In this document: positions 32,614 to 44,211 of the stretch, piece by piece
Layout of the letters: each line of letters begins with the position of its first letter
Position numbering within the stretch: the stretch's first letter is position 1
Source: Mycobacterium sp. SMC-4
GTDB lineage: Bacteria > Actinomycetota > Actinomycetes > Mycobacteriales > Mycobacteriaceae
Reading direction: 5' to 3'
DNA: 64,000 bases
Assembly (NCBI RefSeq): GCF_025263265.1
Contig: NZ_CP079869.1
Coordinates: 434,001 to 498,000, forward strand
Position numbers and translations under genes: made by a program
The notes under the pieces: generated by a model
Seen by the model: the letters and a program-made list of their open reading frames with translations, nothing else
Databases searched by the model: none
What the model was told of the DNA's origin: nothing

Positions 32614-33513
32614 GTGACGACGCCGCAACGACTGACACTGACGCTGCCGCACCTCAACGTGGCCGCGCTGGCCTGGGGCCCCGACGACGGGCGTCTGGTG
32701 CTGTGCTTGCACGGATTCCCCGACAGTGCGTGGGGTTGGGGGCGCCTGGCACCGCTGCTGGCCGAGCAGGGATTGCGGGTGGTGGCCCCGTTCCTGCGCG
32801 GTTACGCGCCGACCGGTCCGGCCCCCGACGGCGACTACCACATCGGCGCGCTGATGTATGACGCGCTGGCTGTCCACGAGCACCTCGGCGCACCCAAGGA
32901 TGCGATTCTGGTCGGCCATGACTGGGGCGCCTTCGCGGCCAACGGTGTCGCCGCCTACCCGGCATCGCCGTTCGCGGTGCACATCACGTTGGCCGTCCCG
33001 CCGATGGCGGCGATCAACGCCACCCGGGGCCCGGTGCGCCGCCAGCTGCAGATGCTGCCCAGACAGATCCGCAACAGCTGGTATATCCAGTTCTTCCAGC
33101 TACCCTCGGCGCCCGAGCGCGTTCTCCCGCGGGTCATCCGCAGGCTCTGGCAGGACTGGGGCCCGCCGGGGTACGACACCACCGCCGAGATGGAGGCCGC
33201 GCTGACGGCTCTGCCGAGCCTGGCCCACCGGCACGCCGCGGTCGGGTACTACCGCGCCCTGATTCGGCCGAACCGGCCGCTGGCCCGCTACGCCGAACTG
33301 CATTCGCACCGGTTCGAGCTGCCGCGGGTGCCGATCCTGCACATGCACGGCGAGCAGGACGGTGCCATGCTCGCCGAGTACTCGACACCGATCCACTCGG
33401 TGCTTCCGCGCGGCAGCCGCGTGCAGTTCGTCCCGGCGGCGGGCCACTTCCTGCATATCGAACGGCCCGACGTCGTCGCCACGGCAATCTTGGACTTTGT
33501 CCGATCCCGCTAA
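32614..33513 (+). CDS. Alpha/beta-hydrolase, epoxide-hydrolase type
   Basis: About 299 residues. The oxyanion motif is LHGFPDSAWGW. The nucleophile elbow is VGHDWGAFAA, where the nucleophile is Asp as in epoxide hydrolases and haloalkane dehalogenases. The acid follows in HGEQDGA and the base in AAGHFLHIE. A cap region rich in Arg and Pro lies between. GTG at 32614 is the first sensible start in frame. The likely reaction is hydrolysis of an epoxide, with dehalogenase chemistry as an alternative. The gene stands outside the riboswitch operon, 125 bp downstream. Confidence 0.85.
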   Translation: MTTPQRLTLTLPHLNVAALAWGPDDGRLVLCLHGFPDSAWGWGRLAPLLAEQGLRVVAPFLRGYAPTGPAPDGDYHIGALMYDALAVHEHLGAPKDAILVGHDWGAFAANGVAAYPASPFAVHITLAVPPMAAINATRGPVRRQLQMLPRQIRNSWYIQFFQLPSAPERVLPRVIRRLWQDWGPPGYDTTAEMEAALTALPSLAHRHAAVGYYRALIRPNRPLARYAELHSHRFELPRVPILHMHGEQDGAMLAEYSTPIHSVLPRGSRVQFVPAAGHFLHIERPDVVATAILDFVRSR

Positions 33514-33523
33514 CGTGGTTTCC

Positions 33524-35041
33524 GTGACACGGACGAGATTGGTGGCGTTGCTGGCCATCCCCGTATTGGCCATCGCGTTGGCGATACTGAACAGCTGTAG
33601 TCGCGACGCGCAGAATCCGACAGCGGTCCCGCCGCCGGATCCGGCGGCGGCGATGGAGTTCGCCGAATCGTTGGCCGCCGCGGTGACCGTGGAGGCGACC
33701 ATGGCCCACCTGCAGCGCTTTCAGGAGATCGCCGACGCCGCCGGGGGCAACCGGGCGTTGGGCACACCCGGCTATGACGCCAGCGTCGACTATGTGGTCG
33801 GTGCGTTGCGCGACGCGGGATTCGAGGTGCAGACCCCCGAATTCGAGGTGCGGCTGCCCTGGGCGGACGAACCGGCGTTGACGATCGCCGGGACGCAGGT
33901 GTCGGCCAAACCGCTCGAGTTCACCGTCGGGACCCCGTCCGGCGGGGTTTCGGGGCCGCTGGTCGCCGCACGGGTGGACGACACCCCGGGTTGCACGGCC
34001 GACGACTACGACGGCCTGCCGGTGCAGGGCGCGGTCGCGCTGGTCAACCGTGGCGCGTGCCCGTTCGCGACCAAACAGGCGGTGGCCGCCGAACGCGGTG
34101 CCGTGGCGCTGATCGTGGCCGACTCGACCGCCGCCGACGAGCTGTTCGCCGGCACGCTGGGTGAGGACACCGACGTCGAGATCCCGGTGATCGGCGTCGC
34201 AAGGGAGGCGGGCGCCAGCCTGCGGGCCCAGCCCGGAGCGATGACGACGATCACGATGAACGCCGGGATACGCACCGAGCGCACCCGCAACGTGATCGCG
34301 CAGACCGACACCGGATCCACCTCCGATGTCGTGGTGGTGGGCGCACATCTGGACAGCGTGCCCGAAGGTCCCGGAATCAACGACAACGGATCCGGGGTCG
34401 CCGCGGTGCTGGAGACCGCGCTGCAGCTCGGCAGCGCCCCGGACATCACCAACGCGGTTCGGTTCGCCTTCTGGGGGGCCGAAGAGGTGGGCCTGCTCGG
34501 ATCCAGTGAGTACGTGGGCAGCCTGGATATCGAAGAACTCAAAGACATCGCGCTGTACCTGAACTTCGACATGATCGGCTCACCGAATCCCGGTTACTTC
34601 ACCTACGACGGCGGCCAGTCGACATTGCCCGACCCGCGTCAGGGCCCGCCCCGGGTGCCCGAAGGGTCCCCGGGCATCGAACGCACCCTGGTCCAATACC
34701 TCGACAGCGCCGGAAAGCCCGCGCAGGACACGTCGTTCGACGGCCGTTCGGACTACGACGGCTTCACCAAGGCGGGCATCCCGGCCGGTGGACTGTTCTC
34801 CGGCGGAGACGAGGAGATGACTGCCGAGCAGGCCGAACTGTGGGGCGGTCAGGCTGGTGAACCGTTCGATCCGAACTACCACAAGGACACCGACACGTTC
34901 GAGAACATCGACCGCACCGCCATGGAGATCCATGGCAGCGGTGTGGCCTACGCGGTGGGTCTGTACGCGCAGAATCAGCGCGGCCGCAACGGGGTTCCCG
35001 AGCGGGAGGACCGGGTCCGCCACGTCCTCGACGGTTCCTGA
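33524..35041 (+). CDS. lpqL: Lipoprotein aminopeptidase LpqL (M28 family)
   Basis: 505 residues. The signal peptide ends in the lipobox ILNSC with Cys25. A PA (protease-associated) insert is at about 130-240 (PGCTADDYDG, GAVALVNRGACPF). The M28 metallopeptidase domain has its two-zinc ligands in GAHLDSVPEG, NDNGSG, WGAEE, NFDMIG and NYHKDTDT. It should trim N-terminal residues from extracellular peptides. GTG at 33524 was chosen over GTG 33515 because it gives the shorter, canonical signal. Matches Rv0418 closely in layout. The second M. tuberculosis paralogue, lpqM, is absent here. Confidence 0.94.
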   Translation: MTRTRLVALLAIPVLAIALAILNSCSRDAQNPTAVPPPDPAAAMEFAESLAAAVTVEATMAHLQRFQEIADAAGGNRALGTPGYDASVDYVVGALRDAGFEVQTPEFEVRLPWADEPALTIAGTQVSAKPLEFTVGTPSGGVSGPLVAARVDDTPGCTADDYDGLPVQGAVALVNRGACPFATKQAVAAERGAVALIVADSTAADELFAGTLGEDTDVEIPVIGVAREAGASLRAQPGAMTTITMNAGIRTERTRNVIAQTDTGSTSDVVVVGAHLDSVPEGPGINDNGSGVAAVLETALQLGSAPDITNAVRFAFWGAEEVGLLGSSEYVGSLDIEELKDIALYLNFDMIGSPNPGYFTYDGGQSTLPDPRQGPPRVPEGSPGIERTLVQYLDSAGKPAQDTSFDGRSDYDGFTKAGIPAGGLFSGGDEEMTAEQAELWGGQAGEPFDPNYHKDTDTFENIDRTAMEIHGSGVAYAVGLYAQNQRGRNGVPEREDRVRHVLDGS

Positions 35042-35052
35042 GACGGGCGGTC

Positions 35053-36321
35053 TCAGTCGCGCGCTGTGCGCTGGGCCAGCGTCCGGCGCACTCCGTAGAG
35101 CAATGCGCCCCCGGCGATGACCGCGGCGCCGCTGATCACCGACGTCAGTGGCAGTGCGAACGCCAGAACCACGCACCCGGCCACCCCGACCAACGGCACG
35201 ATCCGCGGTGGCCGGCCCTCTGCCGGGGTCAGGGTCCATGCTGCGGCATTGGCGACCGCGTAGTAGAGCAGCACTCCGAACGACGAGAAACCGATCGCGC
35301 CGCGGACATCGACGGTGGCGGCCATCACGACGACCACGGCCGCGACGGTGAGTTCGGCGCGGTGAGGGACGGTGAAACGTGGGTGAACCGCGGCCAGTGC
35401 GTGCGGCAGGTGGTGATCGCGGGCCATCGCCAGGGTGGTCCGCGATACCCCGAGCACCAAGGCCAGCAGCGCGCCCAGCGCGGCGATCGCCGCCCCGATC
35501 TGCACGACCGGAACCAGTGCCGGCGTGCCGGCCGCGCGGACCGCCTCGGCCAGCGGGGCGACCGATGCCGCCAGGTCGGCCACTCCCAGGACCATCAGCA
35601 CCGCCACCGCCACCACCGCGTAGACGATCAACGTGATTCCCAGAGCCAGGGGAATCGCGCGGGGCAGCGTGCGGGCGGGGTCGCGCACCTCCTCGCCCAG
35701 CGTGGCGATGCGGGCGTATCCGGCGAACGCGAAGAACAGTAGCCCGCCGGCCTGCAGGACTCCGCCGACGGTGATGTCGGCGTCGATGGCCAGTCGGGTG
35801 ACGTCGGCGCGCCCCGAGGACAGGCAGGTCACCACCACCGCGGCCAGGACCGCCAGCACGACGGCCACGATCACCCGGGTCAGGAGAGCAGATTTCTGAA
35901 CGCCCCGATAGTTCACCGCGGTCAGCGCCACCACCGCGGCCACCGCAACCGCGCTGGCATGCGCGGGCCAGACATAGGCCCCGACGGTCAGGGCCATCGC
36001 CGCACAGGAGGCCGTCTTGCCGACCACGAACGACCAACCGGCCAGATAGCCCCAGAACTCGCTCAGGCGTTCCCGCCCGTACACATAGGTGCCGCCGGAC
36101 TGGGGGTAGCGTGCCGCCAGTCGCGCCGACGATGTCGCATTGCAGTACGCGACCACCGCGGCGATCGCCAGCCCGATCAGCAGGCCCGACCCGGCGGCCG
36201 CGGCCGCGGGTCCCAGCGCGGCGAAGATGCCGGCGCCGATCATCGCGCCGAGACCGACGACGACCGCATCGGAGAGGCCGAGACGACGTCGCAGCGCCGG
36301 CTGCTCGTCCGGTGGCGTCAC
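35053..36321 (-). CDS. APC-superfamily amino acid permease
   Basis: 422 residues, about 12 membrane helices. Helix 1 shows the broken substrate-binding segment GLGAMIGAGIFAALG. Helix 3 region SGGTYVYGRERLSEFWGYLAGW and helix 6 region FFAFAGYARIATLGEEVRDP complete the LeuT-fold APC signature. GTG at 36321 reads MTPPDEQP. A perfect 16-bp palindrome lies 29 bp upstream. The substrate is not clear; cationic or branched amino acids or a polyamine are possible. It is convergent with lpqL and separated from it by 11 bp. Confidence 0.9.
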   Translation of the reverse strand: MTPPDEQPALRRRLGLSDAVVVGLGAMIGAGIFAALGPAAAAAGSGLLIGLAIAAVVAYCNATSSARLAARYPQSGGTYVYGRERLSEFWGYLAGWSFVVGKTASCAAMALTVGAYVWPAHASAVAVAAVVALTAVNYRGVQKSALLTRVIVAVVLAVLAAVVVTCLSSGRADVTRLAIDADITVGGVLQAGGLLFFAFAGYARIATLGEEVRDPARTLPRAIPLALGITLIVYAVVAVAVLMVLGVADLAASVAPLAEAVRAAGTPALVPVVQIGAAIAALGALLALVLGVSRTTLAMARDHHLPHALAAVHPRFTVPHRAELTVAAVVVVMAATVDVRGAIGFSSFGVLLYYAVANAAAWTLTPAEGRPPRIVPLVGVAGCVVLAFALPLTSVISGAAVIAGGALLYGVRRTLAQRTARD

Positions 36322-36350
36322 CGCGTGGTGTCCCTCGGTCCGTCCATCAC

Positions 36351-36366
36351 CGGATATCGATATCCG
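36351..36366. promoter_or_regulatory. Perfect 16-bp palindrome upstream of the APC permease
   Basis: The self-complementary arms CGGATATC and GATATCCG are fused at the centre, and the dyad is centred about 37 bp before the permease GTG. A second short palindrome, TACCGGTA, follows at 36368-36375. The placement suits an operator or activator site. No regulator gene is adjacent. Confidence 0.5.
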
Positions 36367-36417
36367 TTACCGGTAGCGAACAGGCGGCCGAGAGGTGAAC
36401 ACCCCGCGCGCGGTGAC

Positions 36418-36684
36418 TCAGCGGTGGCGCACCACGTTGACGGCCATGTACAGCCCGTACCCGGCCAGACCGGCCAGCGCGAGTTTGCGCGTCTTCGGCA
36501 CAGCCAGGCCCACGCCGACTGCGGTCTCGATCGCACCGTCGATGTAGACGTGCTTGCGCGTGTCGGTCGGGAACGCCGACCGGGTGAGCCCGTCATAGAG
36601 CTGCGGAGCCACGAAGTGAGACAGTCCGGTGACGGCCAATGCCAGGCCGGCGGCGGTGGCGACGCGGGAATTCTGTTGTGGCAC
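36418..36684 (-). CDS. Small DoxX-like membrane protein
   Basis: 88 residues with three hydrophobic segments (about 8-24, 45-62 and 66-82). It contains LAVTGLSHFVAPQLYDGL, IDGAIETAVGVGLA and ALAGLAGYGLYMAVN, resembling short DoxX/DUF4267-like proteins. GTG at 36684 has the ribosome site AGGAG close by. It follows the BVMO by 7 bp on the same strand. No activity can be assigned. Confidence 0.7.
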   Translation of the reverse strand: MPQQNSRVATAAGLALAVTGLSHFVAPQLYDGLTRSAFPTDTRKHVYIDGAIETAVGVGLAVPKTRKLALAGLAGYGLYMAVNVVRHR

Positions 36685-36691
36685 GGTGCTC

Positions 36692-38182
36692 CTAGGTGAG
36701 GTGGTAGTCGCGCAACGGGAAGTTCGACGCTTCGGTGATGGCGTCGCGCGTCGACATCGGCCGCAGCAGGCTGGGTTCGCCATGCGGGTTGAAATAGTAC
36801 GACCGCGACGTCGCACAGTTGCCCAGCGTCCACAGCGAGTCGCCGAGCAGTTGGGTCATCCGGTCCAGGTAGGCGGAGTTGGCTTCTTCGGTGACTTCGA
36901 ACGTGGTGGCCTGACGTCGTCGCAGTTCGCCGAAGAGCCGGTCCATCAACCGCATCTGGTATTCCATGGTGTTGAAGAAGTTCAACCCGAGGAAGGCAAA
37001 GGGGCTGGCCAGACTGAGGTAGTTCGGGAAGTACGGCATGGAGACGCCCTGGTAGGCCTGGAACCTGTTCTCCCGCCACCACTTACCGAGGTTGCGGCCT
37101 TCCCGCCCGATCACCTCGATGGCCGGGAAGTTGGCCTCCCACAGATCAAATCCGGTGGCCAGCACCAGGGTGTCGATGACGGTCTTGGTGCCGTCGGCGT
37201 TGACGATCCCGTCGGCAGTGATGTGGTCGATGCCGTCGCTGTTGAGGTGCACGTGCGGTTTGGTGAAGGTGCGGAAATAGCTGTTGGAGAACGTCGGCCG
37301 CTTGCACCCGATGTCGTAGTCCGGTGTGAGGCGGCGTCGTAGGTCTTTGTCCCGGACCTGGATGAACTGGTTGATCTTGCACAGATCCATCGCCGAGATG
37401 TTCAGCCGGCGGAACAGCGGGACGCGGTAGTGCACCACCCCGACGTTGATCATCGCTTCGTAAATGGTGTCGGTGATCGCGCGAACGATGCGCTGGGTCC
37501 ACGGCATTCGGGCGAACAGCCGCTTGGTGCGGTCGGAGATCGCGAAGTCCAGCTTCGGTGCGACCCAGATCGGGGTGCGCTGATAGACCGTCAGGTCGGC
37601 GGCCGTCTTGGCCAGTTCCGGGATCAGCTGCACCGCGGTGGCGCCGGTGCCGATCACCGCGATGCGCTCACCGGCGGGATCGTAGGTGTCGTCCCATGCC
37701 GTGGTGTGCACGACCTTGCCGGCGAAGTCGGCGATGCCGGGAATGTCGGGCAGCTTGGGCTGGGACAGGAACCCGGTGGCTGTGAACAGGAACTGCGCGG
37801 TCAGCTCGGGACCGCCGGCGACATTGACCCGCCACAACGCGGCTTCCTCGTCCCAGCGCGCCCCCTCCACCGTGGTGTTGAAACGGATGTGGCGACGCAC
37901 GTCGTACTTGTCGGCGACGTCGTCGGCGTAGCGCTTGATCTCGGTGCCAGTGGAGAACAGCCGCGACCAGTTGGGGTTGGGCTCGAAATAGTACGAGTAC
38001 GTCGTGGTGGGCACGTCGACGGCCAGGCCTGGGTAGTGGTTGACGTACCAGGTGCCGCCGAGGTCGTCCTCGCGGTCGAGCAGGACGAAGTTGTGGTATC
38101 CCATGCGCTTGAGCTGGATCGCGGCGCCGATTCCGGCGAAACCCGCACCCACGATCAGCGCGTCGAAATGCTCCGAAGGCAT
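36692..38182 (-). CDS. Flavin-containing (Baeyer-Villiger type) monooxygenase
   Basis: 496 residues. The FAD-binding loop is VGAGFAGIGAA, the NADPH loop is VIGTGATAVQ, and between them is FAGKVVHTTAWD, matching the BVMO fingerprint FxGxxxHxxxW. The C-terminal substrate-domain features resemble mycobacterial EthA-like enzymes and cyclohexanone-monooxygenase relatives. The expected reaction is NADPH- and O2-dependent oxygen insertion beside a ketone or on sulfur. I use ATG at 38182; a TTG two codons upstream is also in frame. Paired with the DoxX-like gene. The natural substrate is unknown. Confidence 0.92.
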   Translation of the reverse strand: MPSEHFDALIVGAGFAGIGAAIQLKRMGYHNFVLLDREDDLGGTWYVNHYPGLAVDVPTTTYSYYFEPNPNWSRLFSTGTEIKRYADDVADKYDVRRHIRFNTTVEGARWDEEAALWRVNVAGGPELTAQFLFTATGFLSQPKLPDIPGIADFAGKVVHTTAWDDTYDPAGERIAVIGTGATAVQLIPELAKTAADLTVYQRTPIWVAPKLDFAISDRTKRLFARMPWTQRIVRAITDTIYEAMINVGVVHYRVPLFRRLNISAMDLCKINQFIQVRDKDLRRRLTPDYDIGCKRPTFSNSYFRTFTKPHVHLNSDGIDHITADGIVNADGTKTVIDTLVLATGFDLWEANFPAIEVIGREGRNLGKWWRENRFQAYQGVSMPYFPNYLSLASPFAFLGLNFFNTMEYQMRLMDRLFGELRRRQATTFEVTEEANSAYLDRMTQLLGDSLWTLGNCATSRSYYFNPHGEPSLLRPMSTRDAITEASNFPLRDYHLT

Positions 38183-38212
38183 GACCAAACGGTACCCGAG
38201 GTCCGGGGAACC

Positions 38213-38848
38213 TCAGCCACGCAGAGACCCGGTTCGCGGCGGGTCCAGCGTCGCGATGCAGGTCACGGCGCGGTCCCCGTCGTCCCAGGTCTGCTCGGTC
38301 GGGTACAGCACGTAGAGCTGCACTGAATCGTCGGTGACCGCAGCCGGCGAGTAGGACTCCAGCGCAGGGCCGCATTGTTCGTGGTAGGCCGCGATGGCGG
38401 CGTCGCCGGGGAACTGGCCGTCGGGCACCGTCAGCACCGCGAACACCTCACCGGCGTGCGGCTGCGCACAGTCGACGGTCTGCACCCGCAGCACCCGGTC
38501 GCCCTCGGGAATCTCGGCCAGGCAGTCGCCTTCGGCGACGTCGGTGGCGGTGACGTTGCCCGATCCCGAGAGGCTGTAGATCACGATGGCGACACCGACG
38601 CCGACCATCCACAGCACCGACAGCACGATCCCGGCGATCGACATCCCGCGCCCGCGGCCGTACTGCTTGCTCTTGAGCAGACCCACCACGCCGCACGCCA
38701 GGCTGATCACCACGCCGCCGATGAGGCCGAAGACCAGCGACACGATCGCCCACCAGTTGGTCCTCGGGGGCGGGGGATGGTGCGGCTGATGGCCCCCGTC
38801 GCCCGGACCATACTGATACGGCAGCGGTGGTGGCGGAGGCGCGGTCAC
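38213..38848 (-). CDS. DUF4190/septum-formation-type membrane protein
   Basis: 211 residues, GTG start. A Pro-rich cytoplasmic head (1-30) leads to two membrane helices (about 32-57 and 68-93) linked by GLLKSKQYGRGRGMSIAG. This is the DUF4190 pattern. The external domain then has VTATDVAEGDCL, VDCAQPHAGEVFAV and EQCGPAL, with four Cys likely paired. That outer domain is the 'septum formation' family of actinobacteria. Function is not established. It lies 14 bp after the preceding hydrolase and may share the thiC operon transcript. Confidence 0.78.
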   Translation of the reverse strand: MTAPPPPPLPYQYGPGDGGHQPHHPPPPRTNWWAIVSLVFGLIGGVVISLACGVVGLLKSKQYGRGRGMSIAGIVLSVLWMVGVGVAIVIYSLSGSGNVTATDVAEGDCLAEIPEGDRVLRVQTVDCAQPHAGEVFAVLTVPDGQFPGDAAIAAYHEQCGPALESYSPAAVTDDSVQLYVLYPTEQTWDDGDRAVTCIATLDPPRTGSLRG

Positions 38849-38862
38849 CCGGCGACGATAGC

Positions 38863-39470
38863 TCAGCCCAGCAGATCCAGCGCAGCCTGCACGGCCGCTG
38901 CCGGGACGTCGACGGCCCTGGATTTCAGGTCATGGCGGGCCCCGGTGACCTCGACGATCCGGGTCGGCGCAGCGATCAGACCAACGGCCGCGCGTAGCTC
39001 GTCGAGCGTGCCGAACGGGTCGGAGGTGCCGTGGGTGAACACCGTCGGCACACCGATGCGGGGCAGGTGCTCGGTGCGGGCCCGCTCCGGCTTGCCCGGC
39101 GGGTGCAGCGGATAGGAGAACAACGTCAACGCGTCGACGTCGAGTCCGTCGGCGACAGCCATCGAGGTCAGCCGGCCCCCGTAGGAGTGTCCGCCGGCGA
39201 TGACGGGTCCGTCGACCAGCGCGCGGACCGCGGCCACGGCCTGCACCACGCCGGCCTGATCGGTCGCCGCGGAGCCCGACGGTGGACCCTTGGGCCGCCG
39301 TCGCCGGTAGGGCAGGTTGTAGCGCACCGCCAGCCAGCCGCGCCGCGCCCACTCCTCGCACAGAGCTGCCAGCATCGGCGATTCCCGGCTGCCGCCGGCA
39401 CCGTGGGTCAGCGCCACCGCACCGGCCGGTGTGCCCGCAGGCTCATGCAACACGCCGGCGATGTCGTCGA

Positions 39471-39474
<4 letters not shown>
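38863..39474 (-). CDS. Small alpha/beta-hydrolase (Rv0421c-like)
   Basis: 203 residues, dienelactone-hydrolase/Tex30-like. The nucleophile elbow is GGHSYGG, an early THGAGGSRES loop supplies the oxyanion hole, the acid is in HGTSDPFG and the base in GARHDL. ATG at 39474 overlaps the thiD stop (ATGA), so it is translated with the thiamine genes, as in M. tuberculosis. Whether it acts in thiamine metabolism is untested. Confidence 0.85.
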
Positions 39475-41999
<2,525 letters not shown>

Positions 42000-42010
42000 T
42001 GACGAGTGCC

Positions 42011-42016
42011 ACGGTA
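42011..42016 (-). promoter_or_regulatory. Probable -10 element of thiC
   Basis: TACCGT fits TANNNT and predicts transcription starting near 42004, a few bases before the first conserved riboswitch position. It lies between the end of xthA and the riboswitch. No -35 is evident. Confidence 0.4.
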
Positions 42017-42045
42017 GCGCAGTGGTGCAGCGGGAGGGAAGGGGG

Positions 42046-42861
42046 TTACCGCAGAGTCGCCAGTACCGGCGCGTGGTCACTGGGGCTGCCCACCCGGTTC
42101 TTGCCGGTCTTGCGTTCGTCGCGCACGATTTCGGCGTGCTCGGTGCGGTCGGCCAACGCCGGTGAGCCGAGGATGAAATCGATGCGCATGCCGCGGTTCT
42201 TCGGAAAACGCAGCTGGGTGTAATCCCAGTAGGTGAAGACGCCGGGACCGGGTGTGTGCGGGCGTACCACGTCGGTGAAGCCCGCCGCGACGATGGCGTC
42301 GAACGCCGCACGCTCGGGTGGGGTGACGTGGGTGCTGTCGGCGTAGAACTCCACACTCCACACGTCGTCGTCGGTCGGGGCGATGTTCCAATCGCCGACC
42401 AGCGCGATCGGGGCCGACGGATCCGCGGCCAGCCACTGCGTAGCGGTATTACGCAGTGCAGCAAGCCATTCCAGCTTGTAGGCGTAATGCGGCGAGTCGA
42501 CCGTGCGACCGTTGGGCACATACAGGCTCCACACCCGCACCCCGTCACACGTCGCCCCCAGCGCTCGCGCTTCGGCTGCGGCCTCGGCGCCGGGTTTGTC
42601 GCTCCAGCTGGGCTGCCCGTCGAAGCCGACCGCGACGTCGTCGATGCCCACCCGCGACGCGATGGCCACCCCGTTCCACTGATTGAAACCGCAGTGCACC
42701 ACCTCATAGCCCAGCGCGGCGAACGGCAGGGTCGGGAACTGGTCGTCGGAGCACTTCGTCTCCTGCATCGCCAGCACGTCGACGTCGGCGCGTGACAGCC
42801 AGTCGGTCACCCGATCCACCCGAGCGCGGATGGAGTTGACGTTCCAGGTCGCCAGACGCAT
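42046..42861 (-). CDS. xthA: Exodeoxyribonuclease III (AP endonuclease)
   Basis: 271 residues, EEP fold. The start MRLATWNVNSIRAR, then MQETKCSDDQFP with the metal-binding Glu, GDWNIAP, and the terminal PSDHAPV are the ExoIII/APE1 signature. It cleaves DNA 5' to abasic sites in base excision repair and has 3' exonuclease or phosphatase activity. Corresponds to Rv0427c. Divergent from the Na/phosphate operon. It lies upstream of thiC on the same strand; the thiC promoter is in the gap. Confidence 0.93.
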   Translation of the reverse strand: MRLATWNVNSIRARVDRVTDWLSRADVDVLAMQETKCSDDQFPTLPFAALGYEVVHCGFNQWNGVAIASRVGIDDVAVGFDGQPSWSDKPGAEAAAEARALGATCDGVRVWSLYVPNGRTVDSPHYAYKLEWLAALRNTATQWLAADPSAPIALVGDWNIAPTDDDVWSVEFYADSTHVTPPERAAFDAIVAAGFTDVVRPHTPGPGVFTYWDYTQLRFPKNRGMRIDFILGSPALADRTEHAEIVRDERKTGKNRVGSPSDHAPVLATLR

Positions 42862-42975
42862 GGATTCACCCTATCGACGCGGCAAACCGGTGATCCGCCC
42901 GGCCGAGGCCGACCGTTCACCCCCGGGCCATGACCACGTCGGTCTGCGTTCGGTTCCGAATGATCCATTGCTTGC

Positions 42976-44211
42976 ATGGTCGTTCCATCGTCCGCGGATC
43001 GCTCCACAGCACCCGAGACCGATCAATCCGCGCCGCCCGCGCAGCTGCGCGGTCCACTGACCTTTCTCGGACTGACCGGGCGCGCTCAGAGCATCGCCGA
43101 CTGGCTCGGGGTCGTCGTCGGCGTCTACGTGTTGATCACCGCGGTGAGCCTGATCGGCTCCGGCTTCAAATCCGCCACCGGCGACCGGGCCGCCGAGCTG
43201 TTCCAGTTCGCCAGCAACCCGCTGATCGCTTTGATGATCGGAGTGCTGGCCACCGCGGCCACCCAGTCGTCCTCGACGACCACGTCGATCACCGTCGGCT
43301 TGGTTGCCGGCGGCTTGCCGATCGAGATCGCCATCCCGGTGCTGATGGGAGCCAACATCGGTACGACGCTGACCAATACGTTGGTCAGCCTCGGAATGGT
43401 CGGCAACAAGGACGACTTCCGGCGGGCGTTCTCGGCCGCGACCGTGCACGACTTCTTCAACCTGATGGCGGTGGCGATCTTCCTGCCCCTGGAGATGATG
43501 TTCGGGGTGCTGCGCCGGTCCTCGGAGTGGCTGGCCGATGCCTCGTCGGGTTCGGACGGCGGCGTGGTGGCGACGATCTTCGGAGCCATCGGCACCGCGG
43601 TCAAGGCGGTAACCACACCCGGCGCAGACCTGATCGCGTGGACTGCCGGCCCGCTGCCCAACCCGTGGCGCGGCATCGTGCTGATCGTCGTCGGGATCGC
43701 GCTGATCCTGCTGGTGATCAACGTCATCGGCAAGCTGCTCAAGGTGCTGATGGTCGGCCGGGCCGCCGAGGTTCTGCACGCGGCGATCGGTCGGGGTCCG
43801 CTGACCGGCATCGCCTCCGGCGCGGTCGTCACCACGATGGTGCAGTCGTCGTCGACGACGACCAGCCTCATCGTCCCGCTGGCCGGATCCGGGACCTTCA
43901 CGCTGCGCCAGATCTATCCCTTCACCATCGGGGCGAACATCGGCACCACGGTGACCGCGCTGATCGCGGCCTTCGGGTTCACCGGCATCGAAGCGACATT
44001 GGCGCTGCAGGCGGCCTACGTGCACCTGCTGTTCAACGTCTTCGCCACCCTGCTGATCTTCGGGCTGCCGTTCCTGCGGGGGTTGCCGCTGCGCGGCGCG
44101 ACCTGGCTGGGGGCGCTGGCCGCCGAACGCAAGATCTACGCCGCGGCGTGGGTGCTCGGGGTGTTCGTTGCCTTGCCGCTCGTGCTGATACTGCTGACCA
44201 GCCTCTTCTGA
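42976..44211 (+). CDS. Na+/phosphate symporter, NptA/PNaS family
   Basis: 411 residues. The two inverted repeats characteristic of the family each contain the glutamine-serine motif [24 protein letters not shown] in the first half and TTMVQSSSTTTSLIVP in the second. GANIGTTLT and GANIGTTVT follow each. About eight to ten membrane helices. It lacks the C-terminal PhoU-like domain often fused to bacterial relatives. The next gene is a small helical protein and then a PstS-like lipoprotein. The likely role is Na+-driven phosphate uptake. Confidence 0.92.
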   Translation: MVVPSSADRSTAPETDQSAPPAQLRGPLTFLGLTGRAQSIADWLGVVVGVYVLITAVSLIGSGFKSATGDRAAELFQFASNPLIALMIGVLATAATQSSSTTTSITVGLVAGGLPIEIAIPVLMGANIGTTLTNTLVSLGMVGNKDDFRRAFSAATVHDFFNLMAVAIFLPLEMMFGVLRRSSEWLADASSGSDGGVVATIFGAIGTAVKAVTTPGADLIAWTAGPLPNPWRGIVLIVVGIALILLVINVIGKLLKVLMVGRAAEVLHAAIGRGPLTGIASGAVVTTMVQSSSTTTSLIVPLAGSGTFTLRQIYPFTIGANIGTTVTALIAAFGFTGIEATLALQAAYVHLLFNVFATLLIFGLPFLRGLPLRGATWLGALAAERKIYAAAWVLGVFVALPLVLILLTSLF

